From: Promicromonospora iranensis
GTDB lineage: Bacteria; Actinomycetota; Actinomycetes; Actinomycetales; Cellulomonadaceae
NCBI RefSeq assembly: GCF_028994805.1
Contig: NZ_JAJQQP010000006.1
Location: 248,001-312,000, forward strand
DNA: 64,000 bases
Direction: 5' to 3'
Shown here: piece after piece, positions 46,275 to 56,087 of the stretch
Layout of the letters: each line of letters starts with the position of its first letter
Position numbering within the stretch: the stretch's first letter is position 1
Notes under the pieces: model-generated
Told to the model about the DNA's origin: nothing
The model's database searches: none
The model's input: the letters and a program-made list of their open reading frames with translations, nothing else
Program-made: the position numbers and the translations under genes

Positions 46275-46675
46275 AGGTGGAGACCTCCATCAGGGCCGAG
46301 GTAGCAGGCCGATCTTCTGGCGCGTGGACGCGCCGAGCGGGAGCCGGGCGGCTGGCGCTGCCCGGCTGGCCCAGCCTAGTAGAGATGTAAAGCACTCTGT
46401 TGTATGCATCACGCGGTCTTCACAGAACCCAGAAACTGATTTGCCCTGCCTGATCTGCCCTCTGACAGGCCGGGGGACCGTTGCGGCAGTGCGGCTCGGC
46501 GACGGTTACCCCGACATTCCACGCCACGCCAGACACCAATTCCCTCCACCCGCTCTTTACCTCTTTGACCTGCACATTGAGGGTCTGTGGGTAGTTCTCC
46601 CCATCGTTTTTCCGAGTGGGGTGGTGGAAAGTGGAGTAGCGTGGAGCGTGCGGGAGCGAGAGGAGGTGCTGGCCC
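46275..46675. other. 401-bp divergent region between moxR and mraZ
   Basis: No gene was found. The right third contains the MraZ operator (46616-46646) and a TTGACC at 46565-46570 that could be a -35 for mraZ, though no good -10 stands at the right spacing. The moxR promoter was not located. The segment is less GC-rich around 46380-46600 than neighbouring coding sequence, as expected for a regulatory region. Confidence 0.5.
46616..46646 (+). promoter_or_regulatory. MraZ operator repeats
   Basis: GTGGTG (46621), GTGGAG (46631) and GTGGAG (46641) start exactly 10 bp apart, and GTGGGG overlaps at 46616. MraZ is known to bind direct repeats of this kind with 10-bp spacing upstream of its own gene, so this is the likely autoregulation site of the dcw operon. 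It ends 30 bp before the mraZ start. Confidence 0.75.
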
Positions 46676-47146
46676 ATGACTGCGATGGCAGAAGGTTTCG
46701 CGGGTCTGGGTCTGCTCCTCGGTACGTACACCCCGAAGCTGGACGAGAAGGGCCGGTTGATCCTTCCCGCCAAGTTCCGGGGGCGTCTGTCCAGCGGTCT
46801 GGTCATGACCAAAGGGCAGGAGCGGTGCCTCTTCCTTCTCCCGATGGACGAGTTTCAGCAGATCTATACCCAGATCCGGCAGGCGCCGGTGACGAGCAAG
46901 GCTGCACGGGACTACACGCGAAACTTCCTCGCGGGAGCGAGCGACGAAGTACCGGACAAGCAGGGCCGGGTCTCCATCCCGACACACCTGCGCGAGTACG
47001 CCGGCCTGGACCGCGAAGTGGTCGTGATCGGGGTCGGCACCCGCGTGGAGGTGTGGGACGCGCAGGCCTGGTCGACATATCAGGAGCAGACCGAACCCGA
47101 CTACATCGATCAGGCCGAGGAGATCTTTCCCGGGCTGAGCTTTTAG
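46676..47146 (+). CDS. mraZ: Transcriptional regulator MraZ
   Basis: DNA-binding regulator at the head of the division cluster (156 aa), forming a ring of AbrB-like domains. The two repeats of the family are visible as LDEKGRLILPAKFR and DKQGRVSIPTHLREYAGL. ATG 46676 is 8 nt after GAGGAGG; this adds a 14-residue N-terminal extension before the usual start at LLGTYTPK. It should repress the dcw genes through the GTGGNG repeats upstream. Confidence 0.94.
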   Translation: MTAMAEGFAGLGLLLGTYTPKLDEKGRLILPAKFRGRLSSGLVMTKGQERCLFLLPMDEFQQIYTQIRQAPVTSKAARDYTRNFLAGASDEVPDKQGRVSIPTHLREYAGLDREVVVIGVGTRVEVWDAQAWSTYQEQTEPDYIDQAEEIFPGLSF

Positions 47147-47174
47147 AGGGGCTTCCAGGGCAGGGCGAGGCGGT

Positions 47175-47290
47175 TGGCCGTACGGCCAGGCCTCCTCCCG
47201 CAGGATCCGGCGCACTTCCCCGCCGCCGGAACCGTGCGGAGGGAGACCTGACCGGACGGCCCTCTCCCGTAGGACCGGCCGGTTCAGCAG
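47175..47290 (+). ncRNA. Structured leader upstream of rsmH, candidate mraW RNA motif
   Basis: The 210-bp mraZ-rsmH gap contains a perfect 14-bp palindrome TGGCCGTACGGCCA (47175-47188) and a hairpin at 47211-47238: CGCACTTCC pairs with GGAA and GTGCG across a CC bulge, with a pyrimidine-rich loop. An RNA element called the mraW motif is known upstream of mraW (rsmH) in actinobacteria, and this is the right place. The match to its consensus was not tested. Confidence 0.4.
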
Positions 47291-47356
47291 TTCAGCGGCA
47301 TGGCAGGTGCAGCACCACAGCAGGGCACGACGCGCGACGCACGAGAGGAGACACCG

Positions 47357-48400
47357 ATGAACGCGACCGACAACCGTCCAGGCACCCACAGCGACGCTGC
47401 CGACCGCCACCTCCCGGTGCTGCTCCAGCGGTGCGTCGACCTGCTCGCGCCGGCGCTCGCCGAGCCCGGCTCGGTGCTCGTGGACTGCACGCTCGGCATG
47501 GGGGGCCACACCGAGGCCGTCCTCGAGCAGGTCCCGACGGCCCGCGTGATCGGCATCGACCGTGACCCGCAGGCGCTCGCCCTGGCGGGCAAGCGACTGG
47601 CTCGGTTCGGCGACCGGTTCACCCCGGTGCACGCGGTGTACGACGAGATCGTCGAGGTGGTCGACGAGCACGCCGGCGGTGCCGTGCAGGGCGTGCTCAT
47701 GGACCTCGGCGTCTCCTCGCTGCAGCTCGACGAGACCGAGCGGGGCTTCGCGTACGCGCAGGACGCACCGCTCGACATGCGCATGGACTCCACCCAGGAG
47801 CTGACGGCGGCGGACGTGCTCAACACGTACGACGAGCGCGATCTGGCGCGGATCCTGCGGGAGTACGGCGAGGAGCGGTTCGCCGGCCGGATCGCGAAGG
47901 GCATCGTCCGGCGTCGTGCGGAGCGACCGTGGGACCGCAGCGGCGAGCTCGTCGACCTGCTGCGGGCCAGCATCCCCGCGGCCACGCGCAAGACGGGCGG
48001 CCATCCGGCCAAGCGCACGTTCCAGGCACTTCGGATCGAGGTGAACGGCGAGCTCGAGGTGCTCGAGCGCGCCGTGCCCGCCGCGATCGAGGCGCTCGCC
48101 GTGGACGGCCGGATCGTCGTGGAGTCGTACCAGTCCCTGGAGGACCGGATCGTCAAGCGTGCCATCGCGCAGGGCACGACGTCGTCCGCGCCGTCGGGGC
48201 TGCCCGTGGAGCCGGAGACGCACCGGCCCTACCTCGAGGCGCTCACCCGGGGTGCGGAGGAGGCGGATGCCGAGGAGCTGGAGCGCAACCCGCGCTCCGC
48301 GTCGGTCCGGCTCCGCGCCGCCCGGCGTCTGCGCCCCACGCCTGACCACCTGCGAAACCGCACCACCAAGCACCACACCGCGAAGGAGGACCGCCGATGA
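47357..48400 (+). CDS. rsmH: 16S rRNA m4C1402 methyltransferase
   Basis: Methylates N4 of C1402 in 16S rRNA using S-adenosylmethionine (347 aa). Motifs include the start [28 protein letters not shown] (SAM site), [27 protein letters not shown] and [21 protein letters not shown] precedes ATG 47357. The C-terminal tail is basic and overlaps ftsL by ATGA. Confidence 0.96.
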   Translation: MNATDNRPGTHSDAADRHLPVLLQRCVDLLAPALAEPGSVLVDCTLGMGGHTEAVLEQVPTARVIGIDRDPQALALAGKRLARFGDRFTPVHAVYDEIVEVVDEHAGGAVQGVLMDLGVSSLQLDETERGFAYAQDAPLDMRMDSTQELTAADVLNTYDERDLARILREYGEERFAGRIAKGIVRRRAERPWDRSGELVDLLRASIPAATRKTGGHPAKRTFQALRIEVNGELEVLERAVPAAIEALAVDGRIVVESYQSLEDRIVKRAIAQGTTSSAPSGLPVEPETHRPYLEALTRGAEEADAEELERNPRSASVRLRAARRLRPTPDHLRNRTTKHHTAKEDRR

Positions 48401-48825
48401 GTGCCACGACCGCTGCGACGGCCCGCGCTGCCCGTCCCGCCGAGCTGCCCCGTACCCGCCGCGCCCCGCTGACCGCCATCTCGGGGGGTGCCGGCCAGCG
48501 CAGCCGCCGCCTCGATGCCGTTCGCGCGCCGCTGCACGCGAAGAGCCGCGTGCCCTTCCTCATGCTGTGCGCCACCCTGATGATCGTCTCGCTCGTGGCG
48601 GTACTGGTCCTGAACACGACGCTCGCCCGCGGTTCCTACGAGATGTCGCAGCTGCAGGGTGAGGTCGCGCAGACAGCCCAGGACGTGCAGGGCCTCCAGG
48701 AGGACCTGAGCGCGGCCGAGACGGATCTGCCGGAGAAGGCCCGCAGCCTCGGCATGGTTCCGGCGGAGAACCCGACGATGGTCAGTCTCCGTACCGGCAA
48801 GGTGGTGAAGGGGGCAGGTCAGTGA
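48397..48825 (+). CDS. ftsL: Cell division protein FtsL-like
   Basis: Bitopic division protein (142 aa) with a basic cytoplasmic N-terminus (~50 residues), one membrane segment ([21 protein letters not shown]) and a periplasmic coiled coil ([20 protein letters not shown]). Position between rsmH and ftsI and the ATGA/GTGA overlaps on both sides identify it; sequence conservation in this family is low. It would act with FtsB and FtsQ to control FtsW-FtsI. Confidence 0.85.
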   Translation: MSATTAATARAARPAELPRTRRAPLTAISGGAGQRSRRLDAVRAPLHAKSRVPFLMLCATLMIVSLVAVLVLNTTLARGSYEMSQLQGEVAQTAQDVQGLQEDLSAAETDLPEKARSLGMVPAENPTMVSLRTGKVVKGAGQ

Positions 48826-50969
48826 CCCGGCCGACGTCGGGTTCGGACCGGCGGCGCACCCCGAGCGGGCGCGCCGCCGGACCTCGTTCCGCTCAGCCGC
48901 GCGCTGCCCAGCCGCGTTCCGCCCAGCCCGCCCGGAGCGACGGCAAGCCCCGGCAGGGCGCCGCTCCGCAGCGCAAGCAGGGCGCCGCCGCCCAGCCGAG
49001 GAAGCCCCAGGCCGGCAAGGCCCAGCCCAAGGCTCAGCCCAAGGCTCAGCCCGGCCGGTCCACGAAAGCCCGGTCCAAGAGCAAGTCCCAGCCGAAGAAG
49101 ACCCAGCCGCGTGCGACCAGCACGCGGCTGGGCCTGCAAGCGCCCGAGGGGGGCAGGACGGGCCCTGCCCCGGCCCGTCCTGCGCAGGCTCCCGCCCGCT
49201 CCCGGGTGGCCCGCCCGCTGCCGCCGCGGCCCGGTCGGCCGGAGATCCGGCAGCGCTGGCTCGTCGGTATCGCGGCGGTGGTGGTGCTGGTCTTCCTGGT
49301 GCGGCTCTTCCACGTGCAGCTCATCGAGGGTCCGAGCCTCGCCGCGCAGGCCGAGGCGGTCCGCACGGCCACCGCCGTGACCCCTGCGCACCGTGGTGAC
49401 ATCACGGACGCCAACGGCGTCGTGCTCGCGACGTCGGTGGACCGGTACACGGTGATCGGTGACCCCGTGGCGATCAAGGACTTCCGCGGCTCGTCGCGCG
49501 GCGTGGAGGACGGCGCGCTCGGCATCGCCCAGCAGCTCTCGCCGATCCTCGACATCCCGAAGAACGAGCTCGCGGCCATGCTCGTCGGCGAGTCCCGCTA
49601 CAAGGTGCTCGCCAAGAACGTGGTGCCCGAGGTCCAGCGAGCCATCGCCGAGCTGGACATCCGTGCGTACGTCCGGACCGACCTCACCTCGCGGCGCACC
49701 TACCCGTCGGGCACGGTGGCGGGCTCGCTCGTCGGCTTCGTGGACGACGAGCAGACCGGCCAGGGCGGTATCGAGCGGGCGTACGACGACCTGCTGGCCG
49801 GCACCGCGGGCTCGGACACGTACGAGCGCAGCCTCGACGGCCTGCGGATCCCGGCGGCCGGGCAGGAGTCCGTCCCGGCGGTGCCGGGCAACGACGTCCA
49901 GCTCACCCTGGTGCACGACATCCAGTGGAAGGCGCAGGACGCCATCGACGAGGCGAAGCGGAGCAGCGGCGCCGAGTACGGCATAGCGATCGTCCAGGAC
50001 GTGCGCACCGGTGAGATCGTGGCGCTCGCCGACTCGGGCGCGGTGGACCCGAACGACCGGTCGACGTCGGCGGTCGCGGGCGGGTCGCGCGCGGTGAAGG
50101 ACGTCTTCGACCCGGGCTCGACGGGCAAGGTGATCACCATGGCGGCGGCGCTGGAGGGCGGCTACTGGAACCCGAACAGCCGGTTCACCGTCCCCGACAG
50201 GTACACGGCGCCGAACGGTCAGAGCTTCCGCGACTCGCACGACCACCCGGTGCAGCGGCTCACGCTGACGGGGGTGCTGGCGCAGTCGTCGAACACCGGG
50301 ACCGTCCAGGCGGGGGAGAAGATCCCCCTGGAGGAGCGGCAGGAGTACCTGGAGAAGTTCGGCTTCGGCCAGCCGACCGGCCTGGGCCTGCCGGGCGAGT
50401 CGTCGGGCCTCATGCCGCCGGACGACGTCGCCGACTGGGACGGCCGCACGCAGTACGCCGTGCTGTTCGGGCAGGGCCTGTCCGTCAATGCCATGCAGGC
50501 CACGAGCGTGTTCTCGACGGTGGCGAACGGTGGCGTGCGGATGAAGCCGACCCTGTTCGAAGGTTCCAAGGACCCCGACGGCACGGTGACGCCGGCCGAG
50601 CGCGAGCCCGGGCAGCGAGTCGTCTCGGAGAAGACCGCCGACACCGTCGTCGAGATGATGGAGGCGGTGACCGAGGACGGTGGCACCGGGACGAACGCCA
50701 ACGTCCCGGGCTACCGGGTGGCCGGCAAGACCGGCACCGCCCAGATGCCGACCGGGAGCGGCTGGACCTACATGGCGTCGTTCATCGGCGTCGCGCCGGC
50801 CGACGACCCCCGGTACACCGTCGCCGTCTTCCTCAAGAGCCCGAAGAGCTCCATCTTCGGCGGCGACGTCGCGGCCCCCGTGTTCAGCGACATCATGGGG
50901 TTCACCCTGCAGAAGATGGACGTGCCGCCCAGCGACCGGGACACGCGGCGCCTCAAGACCGAGTGGTGA
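48822..50969 (+). CDS. ftsI: Division transpeptidase FtsI (PBP3) with a long basic N-terminus
   Basis: Septal peptidoglycan transpeptidase (715 aa). The catalytic SxxK is Ser433-T-G-Lys436, SxN is Ser489-S-Asn491 and KTG begins at Lys636. The membrane segment is at ~146-165 (WLVGIAAVVVLVFLV). Before it is a cytoplasmic tail of about 145 residues, very rich in Ala, Gln, Pro, Lys and Arg, with short repeats such as SAQPRAAQPRSAQP and KAQPKAQPKAQP; most FtsI proteins have 20-80 residues here. GTG 48822 overlaps ftsL. The next dcw gene, murE, is 10 kb away instead of adjacent. Confidence 0.95.
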   Translation: MTRPTSGSDRRRTPSGRAAGPRSAQPRAAQPRSAQPARSDGKPRQGAAPQRKQGAAAQPRKPQAGKAQPKAQPKAQPGRSTKARSKSKSQPKKTQPRATSTRLGLQAPEGGRTGPAPARPAQAPARSRVARPLPPRPGRPEIRQRWLVGIAAVVVLVFLVRLFHVQLIEGPSLAAQAEAVRTATAVTPAHRGDITDANGVVLATSVDRYTVIGDPVAIKDFRGSSRGVEDGALGIAQQLSPILDIPKNELAAMLVGESRYKVLAKNVVPEVQRAIAELDIRAYVRTDLTSRRTYPSGTVAGSLVGFVDDEQTGQGGIERAYDDLLAGTAGSDTYERSLDGLRIPAAGQESVPAVPGNDVQLTLVHDIQWKAQDAIDEAKRSSGAEYGIAIVQDVRTGEIVALADSGAVDPNDRSTSAVAGGSRAVKDVFDPGSTGKVITMAAALEGGYWNPNSRFTVPDRYTAPNGQSFRDSHDHPVQRLTLTGVLAQSSNTGTVQAGEKIPLEERQEYLEKFGFGQPTGLGLPGESSGLMPPDDVADWDGRTQYAVLFGQGLSVNAMQATSVFSTVANGGVRMKPTLFEGSKDPDGTVTPAEREPGQRVVSEKTADTVVEMMEAVTEDGGTGTNANVPGYRVAGKTGTAQMPTGSGWTYMASFIGVAPADDPRYTVAVFLKSPKSSIFGGDVAAPVFSDIMGFTLQKMDVPPSDRDTRRLKTEW

Positions 50970-50990
50970 ACCGGGCGGTGGCCCCGGCGG

Positions 50991-51638
50991 TCAGGCGCTC
51001 GTGATCTCCACGGTGCCGCCCAGCGTCGCCGTCAGGATCGACTCGATGGCGAACCTGGTGGCCTCCGCGAGGTCCACGGCGTCCGGGTCGAGCAGCCACT
51101 GCAGCTGAAGGCCGTCCATGACGGCGATGACAGCGTTGGCCGCGCGCTCGGCCTCGCCGTCGGGCAGCCGCACGTCGCGCTCGGTGGCCAGCTCGAGCAC
51201 CGCCTGCGAGATCTCGCCGCGCAGCACGGAGAACCGGTGCCCCACCCAGCTGGACGCCGGGTGCCCGTCGGTCACCGACTCGCCGGTGAGCACCGCGTAC
51301 GCCTGCACGATGCCGCGTCGGTCGGCGTTCAGGCGTGCGGTGGTGACCAGGTGCCGGAACAGGTCCATGCCGCCGGGGATGTGCTTGCCCTCGAGGTGCT
51401 GCACGTCCACGCGGTCGCGGTACTCGAGCACCTCCCACAGCAGCTTGTCCTTGCTGCCGAAGTGGTGCAGCACCCCGGCGTGGGTGATGCCGACCTGTGC
51501 GGCGACGTCCACGAGCGAGCCCTGGTGGTAGCCCTTCGAGCCGAACACCCGCGTGGCCGCGGCGAGGATCTCCTCCCGCCGGTGCGCGCGGGTGGGTCGC
51601 TTGACCTTCGGGGCAGCCTGCTCGATCGCTTCGGACAT
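50991..51638 (-). CDS. TetR-family regulator
   Basis: A 215-residue repressor with helix-turn-helix GSLVDVAAQVGITHAGVLHH followed by FGSKDKLLWEVLEYRD. The start is ATG 51638 (MSEAIEQAAPKVKRP). It is divergent from the GH3 beta-glucosidase gene, and a palindromic site lies between, so it probably controls the glucosidase-importer operon. It ends 21 bp from the ftsI stop. Confidence 0.9.
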   Translation of the reverse strand: MSEAIEQAAPKVKRPTRAHRREEILAAATRVFGSKGYHQGSLVDVAAQVGITHAGVLHHFGSKDKLLWEVLEYRDRVDVQHLEGKHIPGGMDLFRHLVTTARLNADRRGIVQAYAVLTGESVTDGHPASSWVGHRFSVLRGEISQAVLELATERDVRLPDGEAERAANAVIAVMDGLQLQWLLDPDAVDLAEATRFAIESILTATLGGTVEITSA

Positions 51639-51663
51639 GTCCCTACGATAGAGGGTGAGCGGG

Positions 51664-51679
51664 CTTACTAACCAGTAAG
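51664..51679. promoter_or_regulatory. Operator between TetR and GH3 genes
   Basis: CTTACT-AACC-AGTAAG is a perfect inverted repeat with 6-bp arms and a 4-bp centre, followed by a further TAAG. It is AT-rich for this genome and stands 25 bp from the TetR start and 50 bp from the glucosidase start, suiting a TetR dimer. Confidence 0.65.
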
Positions 51680-51729
51680 TAAGTGTGGTTGAATGCGTGG
51701 CAGCCGTCCGACGCTGAACGGAGCACACG

Positions 51730-54363
51730 TTGTCATCGCAGGCCATCACGCCACAGGCCATCACGCCGCGGGCCATCGCCGCGGAAGCCATCACCACGCA
51801 GGCCACCGCCCCGGAGCCCGAGCTGCTCCGCCTCCTCGACGAACTGTCCGCCGAGGAGAAGGTGTCGCTCGTCGTGGGCGCCTCCATGTGGGCGACCACG
51901 GCACTGCCACGCCTCGGGCTGGAGCCGGTCGTGATGTCCGACGGCCCGGTCGGTGTGCGCGGCCCGGACGGCGGGACGTCCGCGATGTTCCCGGCCCCGT
52001 CCGCCCTGGCGGCCACCTGGGACCTGGACCTCGCCCGCCGGTCCGGTGCCCTGTTCGCCGCCGAGGCCAAGCGGCACGGCGTCGACGTCGTGCTCGCCCC
52101 GCAGGTGAACCTGCAGCGCACCCCGGTGGGCGGAAGGCACTTCGAGTGCTACTCCGAGGACCCGCACCTGACCGCCGAGATCGCGGTGGCGCTCGTGGGC
52201 GCCGCGCAGGAGCGGGGCGTCGGGATGTGCGTCAAGCACTACGTCGCGAACGACTCGGAGACCGAGCGCACGCGCTACCTCGCGCGCCTCGACGAGCGCA
52301 CGCTCCGTGAGGCCTACCTGGCCCCGTTCGAGCGGCTCGTGCGCGACGTCGTCCCGTGGTCCGTGATGGGCGCCTACAACGGCGCCGAGACCGGCGGCGT
52401 GGCCGCCCGTCTCCTGGAGCACCGCCCCCTGGTGGTCGACCTCCTCAAGGAGGAGTGGGGCTACGACGGCCTGTTCGTCAGCGACTGGGTGGCCACCCAG
52501 TCCGTGGCACCGGCCGTCCGCGGCGGTCTCGACCTGCAGATGCCCGGGCCCGACGGCGCGTGGGGGGACGGTCTGCTCGACGCCGTCCGCTCCGGCGAGG
52601 TCGCGGAGTCCGAGCTGGACGACAAGGTGCTGCGCCTGCTGCGCCTCGCCCATCGCACGGGCCGGCTCACGCTGCCCGACGACGGCGCGGGCGACGGCAC
52701 GGGAGTCGCCGCCGCGGGCGTCCACGCCGCCATCGACCTCGCCGCCGCGACCATCGCCGAGCCCCCGGCCGAACAGCTCCTGCGCGAGCTGGCCGCGCGC
52801 TCCGTCGTCGTGCTCAAGGACGACGCGGGACTGGTGCCGTTCACGCTCGACCGGGCCCGGCCGCTGCGCGTCGCCCTGCTCGGCCCCGCCGCCGTGGAGC
52901 CGTTCTTCCAGGGCGGCGGCTCGTCGTTCGTCCACCCCGACCGCCTCACCTATCCCGCCGACGAGCTGCGGGCCGCCCTGCCGCAGGGGTCCGAGGTGAC
53001 GCTGCTGGCCGGTGCCCGCGCCCTGCGCAACCCCCCGGAGCTCGACGTCGACCGGTGCACCGACCCGGCGACCGGTGAGACCGGGCTGCGCGTGACGCTG
53101 CTCGCGGCCGACGGCAGCACGCTCGAGGAGTACACGGCCCACGAGTGGACCGGCTGGCTGCACGACGTCCGGCCCGACGCCGACGCCGTCCGCCTGCGGG
53201 CGCACGTCCGCCTCGACGAGCCGGGCGACCACGAGCTGGGTGTCGGCACCGTCGGCGTGCACCGGGTGCACGTCGACGGCGCCCGGGTCGCCGCGGGCGG
53301 CCTCCGCGTGGACGAGGACATCGTGCTCTCCTCGGGGCACAACCACCCGATCGCCGAGGTCGCCACGGCGGCCGGCACCGCCGTCCTCGACGCGACGCTC
53401 CAGGTGGTGCACGCGGTGGGCTACGGACACTTCGTGCGCGCCGCCCTGGTGCACCGGCTGCCCGGCCCCTCCGTCCAGGACGAGCTGGCCGGCGCGGTCG
53501 CCGCGGCTGCGGCCGCCGACGTGGTCGTCGTCCTGGTCGGCACCACCGCCGAGGTCGAGTCCGAGGGCTACGACCGCCCCGACCTCGACCTGCCGGGCAA
53601 CCAGGACGAGCTCGTGCGCCGCGTCGCCGCGGCCAACCCGCGCACCGTCGTCGTCGTCAACGCCGGCGCGCCGGTGCTGCTGCCCTGGCTCTCCGACGTG
53701 CCGACGGTGCTGTGGGGCTGGCTGCCGGGCCAGGAGGCGGGCACCGCGCTCGCCGACGTGCTGACCGGCGTCACCGAGCCGTCCGGACGCCTGCCCTGGA
53801 CCCTCCCCGCATGCTTCGAGGACGTCCCGGTGCCGCACGCTCGGCCCGTGGACGGGGTCGTCGACTATGCCGAGGGCACCGACATCGGCTACCGCGCCTG
53901 GGAGCGCCGGCGGGAGGGCGGGCCCGAGGGCGCCGTGCCCGCCGCGCCGTTCGGGCACGGCCTCGGCTGGACCACCTGGGAGTACGAGGACGCCGTCCTC
54001 GCCTGGGGCGAGGCCCACGACGCGCCGGCGAGCCTGACCGTGTACGTGACGGTCCGGAACACCGGCCGTCGTGCGGGCCGCGAGGTCGTCCAGGTGTACG
54101 TCGAGGCGCCCGCCGGCGGCCCGAGCCGCCCCGTGCGGTGGCTCGGCGGCTTCGCGGTGGCCGACGTCCCCGCCATGGGGAGCGCCACCGTCCGCGTACC
54201 CGTCCCGGCCAGGGCTCTGCAGGTCTGGGACCCGCAGGCCAAGGGCTGGGCCACGCCGCCGGGCACCTACCGGCTGCGTACCGGCAGGTCCGTCGCGGAC
54301 CTGCGACTGACCAACGAGCTGACAGTCCGGCCCGGGGAAGAGCCCGGCGCCGGAGCCAGGTGA
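51730..54363 (+). CDS. GH3 beta-glucosidase with PA14-like insert
   Basis: Glycoside hydrolase family 3 enzyme (877 aa) expected to cleave beta-glucosides such as cello-oligosaccharides in the cytoplasm. The (alpha/beta)8 domain carries the nucleophile Asp252 in GLFVSDWVATQ and KHYVANDSETER. An (alpha/beta)6 domain, a PA14-like beta insert (~455-575) and a C-terminal fibronectin III-like domain (TVYVTVRNTGRRAGREVVQVYVE) follow. TTG 51730 is used, 6 nt after GGAG (51720-51723); no ATG or GTG stands near the start. The first residues form a degenerate repeat, SQAITPQAITPRAIAAEAIT. No signal peptide is seen. It heads the importer operon. Confidence 0.9.
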   Translation: MSSQAITPQAITPRAIAAEAITTQATAPEPELLRLLDELSAEEKVSLVVGASMWATTALPRLGLEPVVMSDGPVGVRGPDGGTSAMFPAPSALAATWDLDLARRSGALFAAEAKRHGVDVVLAPQVNLQRTPVGGRHFECYSEDPHLTAEIAVALVGAAQERGVGMCVKHYVANDSETERTRYLARLDERTLREAYLAPFERLVRDVVPWSVMGAYNGAETGGVAARLLEHRPLVVDLLKEEWGYDGLFVSDWVATQSVAPAVRGGLDLQMPGPDGAWGDGLLDAVRSGEVAESELDDKVLRLLRLAHRTGRLTLPDDGAGDGTGVAAAGVHAAIDLAAATIAEPPAEQLLRELAARSVVVLKDDAGLVPFTLDRARPLRVALLGPAAVEPFFQGGGSSFVHPDRLTYPADELRAALPQGSEVTLLAGARALRNPPELDVDRCTDPATGETGLRVTLLAADGSTLEEYTAHEWTGWLHDVRPDADAVRLRAHVRLDEPGDHELGVGTVGVHRVHVDGARVAAGGLRVDEDIVLSSGHNHPIAEVATAAGTAVLDATLQVVHAVGYGHFVRAALVHRLPGPSVQDELAGAVAAAAAADVVVVLVGTTAEVESEGYDRPDLDLPGNQDELVRRVAAANPRTVVVVNAGAPVLLPWLSDVPTVLWGWLPGQEAGTALADVLTGVTEPSGRLPWTLPACFEDVPVPHARPVDGVVDYAEGTDIGYRAWERRREGGPEGAVPAAPFGHGLGWTTWEYEDAVLAWGEAHDAPASLTVYVTVRNTGRRAGREVVQVYVEAPAGGPSRPVRWLGGFAVADVPAMGSATVRVPVPARALQVWDPQAKGWATPPGTYRLRTGRSVADLRLTNELTVRPGEEPGAGAR

Positions 54364-54413
54364 ACACAGACCATCCGTCCCGCACACGCGGGAGGAGTGC
54401 AAGGAGGCACACC

Positions 54414-56087
54414 GTGAGGATTCACAAGCACGTCGCCGCGGCGGCAGCCGCGGCAGCCATCGCGCTGCTGGCCACGGCCTGCGGCGGAGGAGGCGGCGGA
54501 GGCACCACCGAGACCGAGGGCGGCGGCGAGACCCTGACCGTCGGCATGCCGAACGGCGTCCAGACGGAGAACCACAGCCCGTTCGCCACCGGTTCGTCCG
54601 CGCTCTCGCTCGGCTACGCGTTCGTCATCTACGAGCCCCTGATGATGCGCAACCAGGCGCGCCCCTCGGAGGAGCCGTCCCCCTGGCTCGCCGAGAGCGT
54701 CGAGTGGAACGAGGACTTCACCGAGGCCGTTATCACGCCCCGCGAGGGCGTCACCTGGTCGGACGGCGAGGAGTTCACGGCCGACGACGTCGCGTTCTCG
54801 ATCCAGCTGCGCAAGGACTTCGAGGCGCTCAACACCGGAGCCCTGCCCTACGACACGATCGAGACGGACGGCGGCACCGTCACCGTCACGTTCACCGCCG
54901 GGCAGTTCGTCAACCAGGCCAAGCTCTACGACCTGGTCATGGTGCCCGAGCACGTCTGGGCCGACATCGAGGACCCGACGACGGACACCAACCCCGACCC
55001 GGTCGGCACCGGCCCGTACACCCTGAAGTCGTGGACGCCGCAGGCCGCCACCGTCGTGGCCCGCGACGACTACTGGGGCGGCGAGCCCGCGGTCCCCGAG
55101 ATCCGCTACTCCTCGTACAACGACAACAACGCCCTGACCACGGCGCTCACCACCGGTGAGGCGCAGTGGGGCTGGACGTTCATCGCGGACTTCGAGAACG
55201 TCTACATCGCCCAGGACCCCGAGCACTACCACCAGTACGCCGCCGGCGGCCTCGGCATCGACGTCCTCTACCTGAACAACGAGACCAAGCCGTTCGACGA
55301 CAAGGCGTTCCGGCAGGCGCTCAACATGGTGATCGACCGCCAGGAGCTCGTCGACGTCGCGACGTCCGGCGTGAACCCCGCGCTGACCAGCGTCACCGGC
55401 CTGCCCCTGCCCGCCGGCGAGGAGTTCCTCGCGGAGGAGTACGCCGGCGAGGAGTTCGAGGTCGACGTCGAGGGCGCCCGCGCCCTGCTCGAGGACGCCG
55501 GCTACACCTGGGAGGGCGAGAAGCTTGTCGACCCGGACGGCGAGGAGGTGACGTTCGAGCTGGTGAACCCGGCCGGCTGGAACGACTACCTGACCGCCCT
55601 GGACCTCATCAAGAACTCGGCCGCCGAGCTCGGCGCCACGGCAGAGGTCAACCCCGTCAACCAGGACGGCTGGTTCGCCGACATCATCCCCGGCGGCGAC
55701 TTCCAGGCGACCCTCCACTGGACCGACGGCGGCGCCACCCCCTGGGACATGTACTCCGACATCATGGACGGTGCGCACTACAAGAAGCTGGGTGAGCCGG
55801 CCACCTGGAACTTCGGCCGGTTCCAGAACGAGGACGCCACGCGGGCGCTCGCCGACTACGCCGCGGCCGCCGACGACGCCACGCGCACCGAGTCGCTCGC
55901 CACCATCCAGGAGGTCTTCGTCGAGGAGGTGCCGGGCATCGCCATCTGGACCCGCCCGGCCACCGCGCAGTACTCGACGCAGAACTACGTGGGCTGGCCG
56001 TCCGAGGAGGACCCCTACAACCAGCCGCAGCCCACCGGCGTGCAGGCCGCCCAGATCCTGATGAACCTCGAGCCTGCGGACGGCTGA
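54414..56087 (+). CDS. Family-5 solute-binding lipoprotein
   Basis: Extracellular binding protein of the oligopeptide/oligosaccharide type (557 aa). A signal peptide ends in the lipobox LATAC followed by a GGGGGGG run. Family marks are [27 protein letters not shown] and the later [11 protein letters not shown] and [18 protein letters not shown] 54414 has AAGGAGG 6 nt upstream. Family 5 proteins bind peptides or oligosaccharides; the adjoining beta-glucosidase favours a beta-glucan or cellodextrin, as inference. Confidence 0.88.
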   Translation: MRIHKHVAAAAAAAAIALLATACGGGGGGGTTETEGGGETLTVGMPNGVQTENHSPFATGSSALSLGYAFVIYEPLMMRNQARPSEEPSPWLAESVEWNEDFTEAVITPREGVTWSDGEEFTADDVAFSIQLRKDFEALNTGALPYDTIETDGGTVTVTFTAGQFVNQAKLYDLVMVPEHVWADIEDPTTDTNPDPVGTGPYTLKSWTPQAATVVARDDYWGGEPAVPEIRYSSYNDNNALTTALTTGEAQWGWTFIADFENVYIAQDPEHYHQYAAGGLGIDVLYLNNETKPFDDKAFRQALNMVIDRQELVDVATSGVNPALTSVTGLPLPAGEEFLAEEYAGEEFEVDVEGARALLEDAGYTWEGEKLVDPDGEEVTFELVNPAGWNDYLTALDLIKNSAAELGATAEVNPVNQDGWFADIIPGGDFQATLHWTDGGATPWDMYSDIMDGAHYKKLGEPATWNFGRFQNEDATRALADYAAAADDATRTESLATIQEVFVEEVPGIAIWTRPATAQYSTQNYVGWPSEEDPYNQPQPTGVQAAQILMNLEPADG

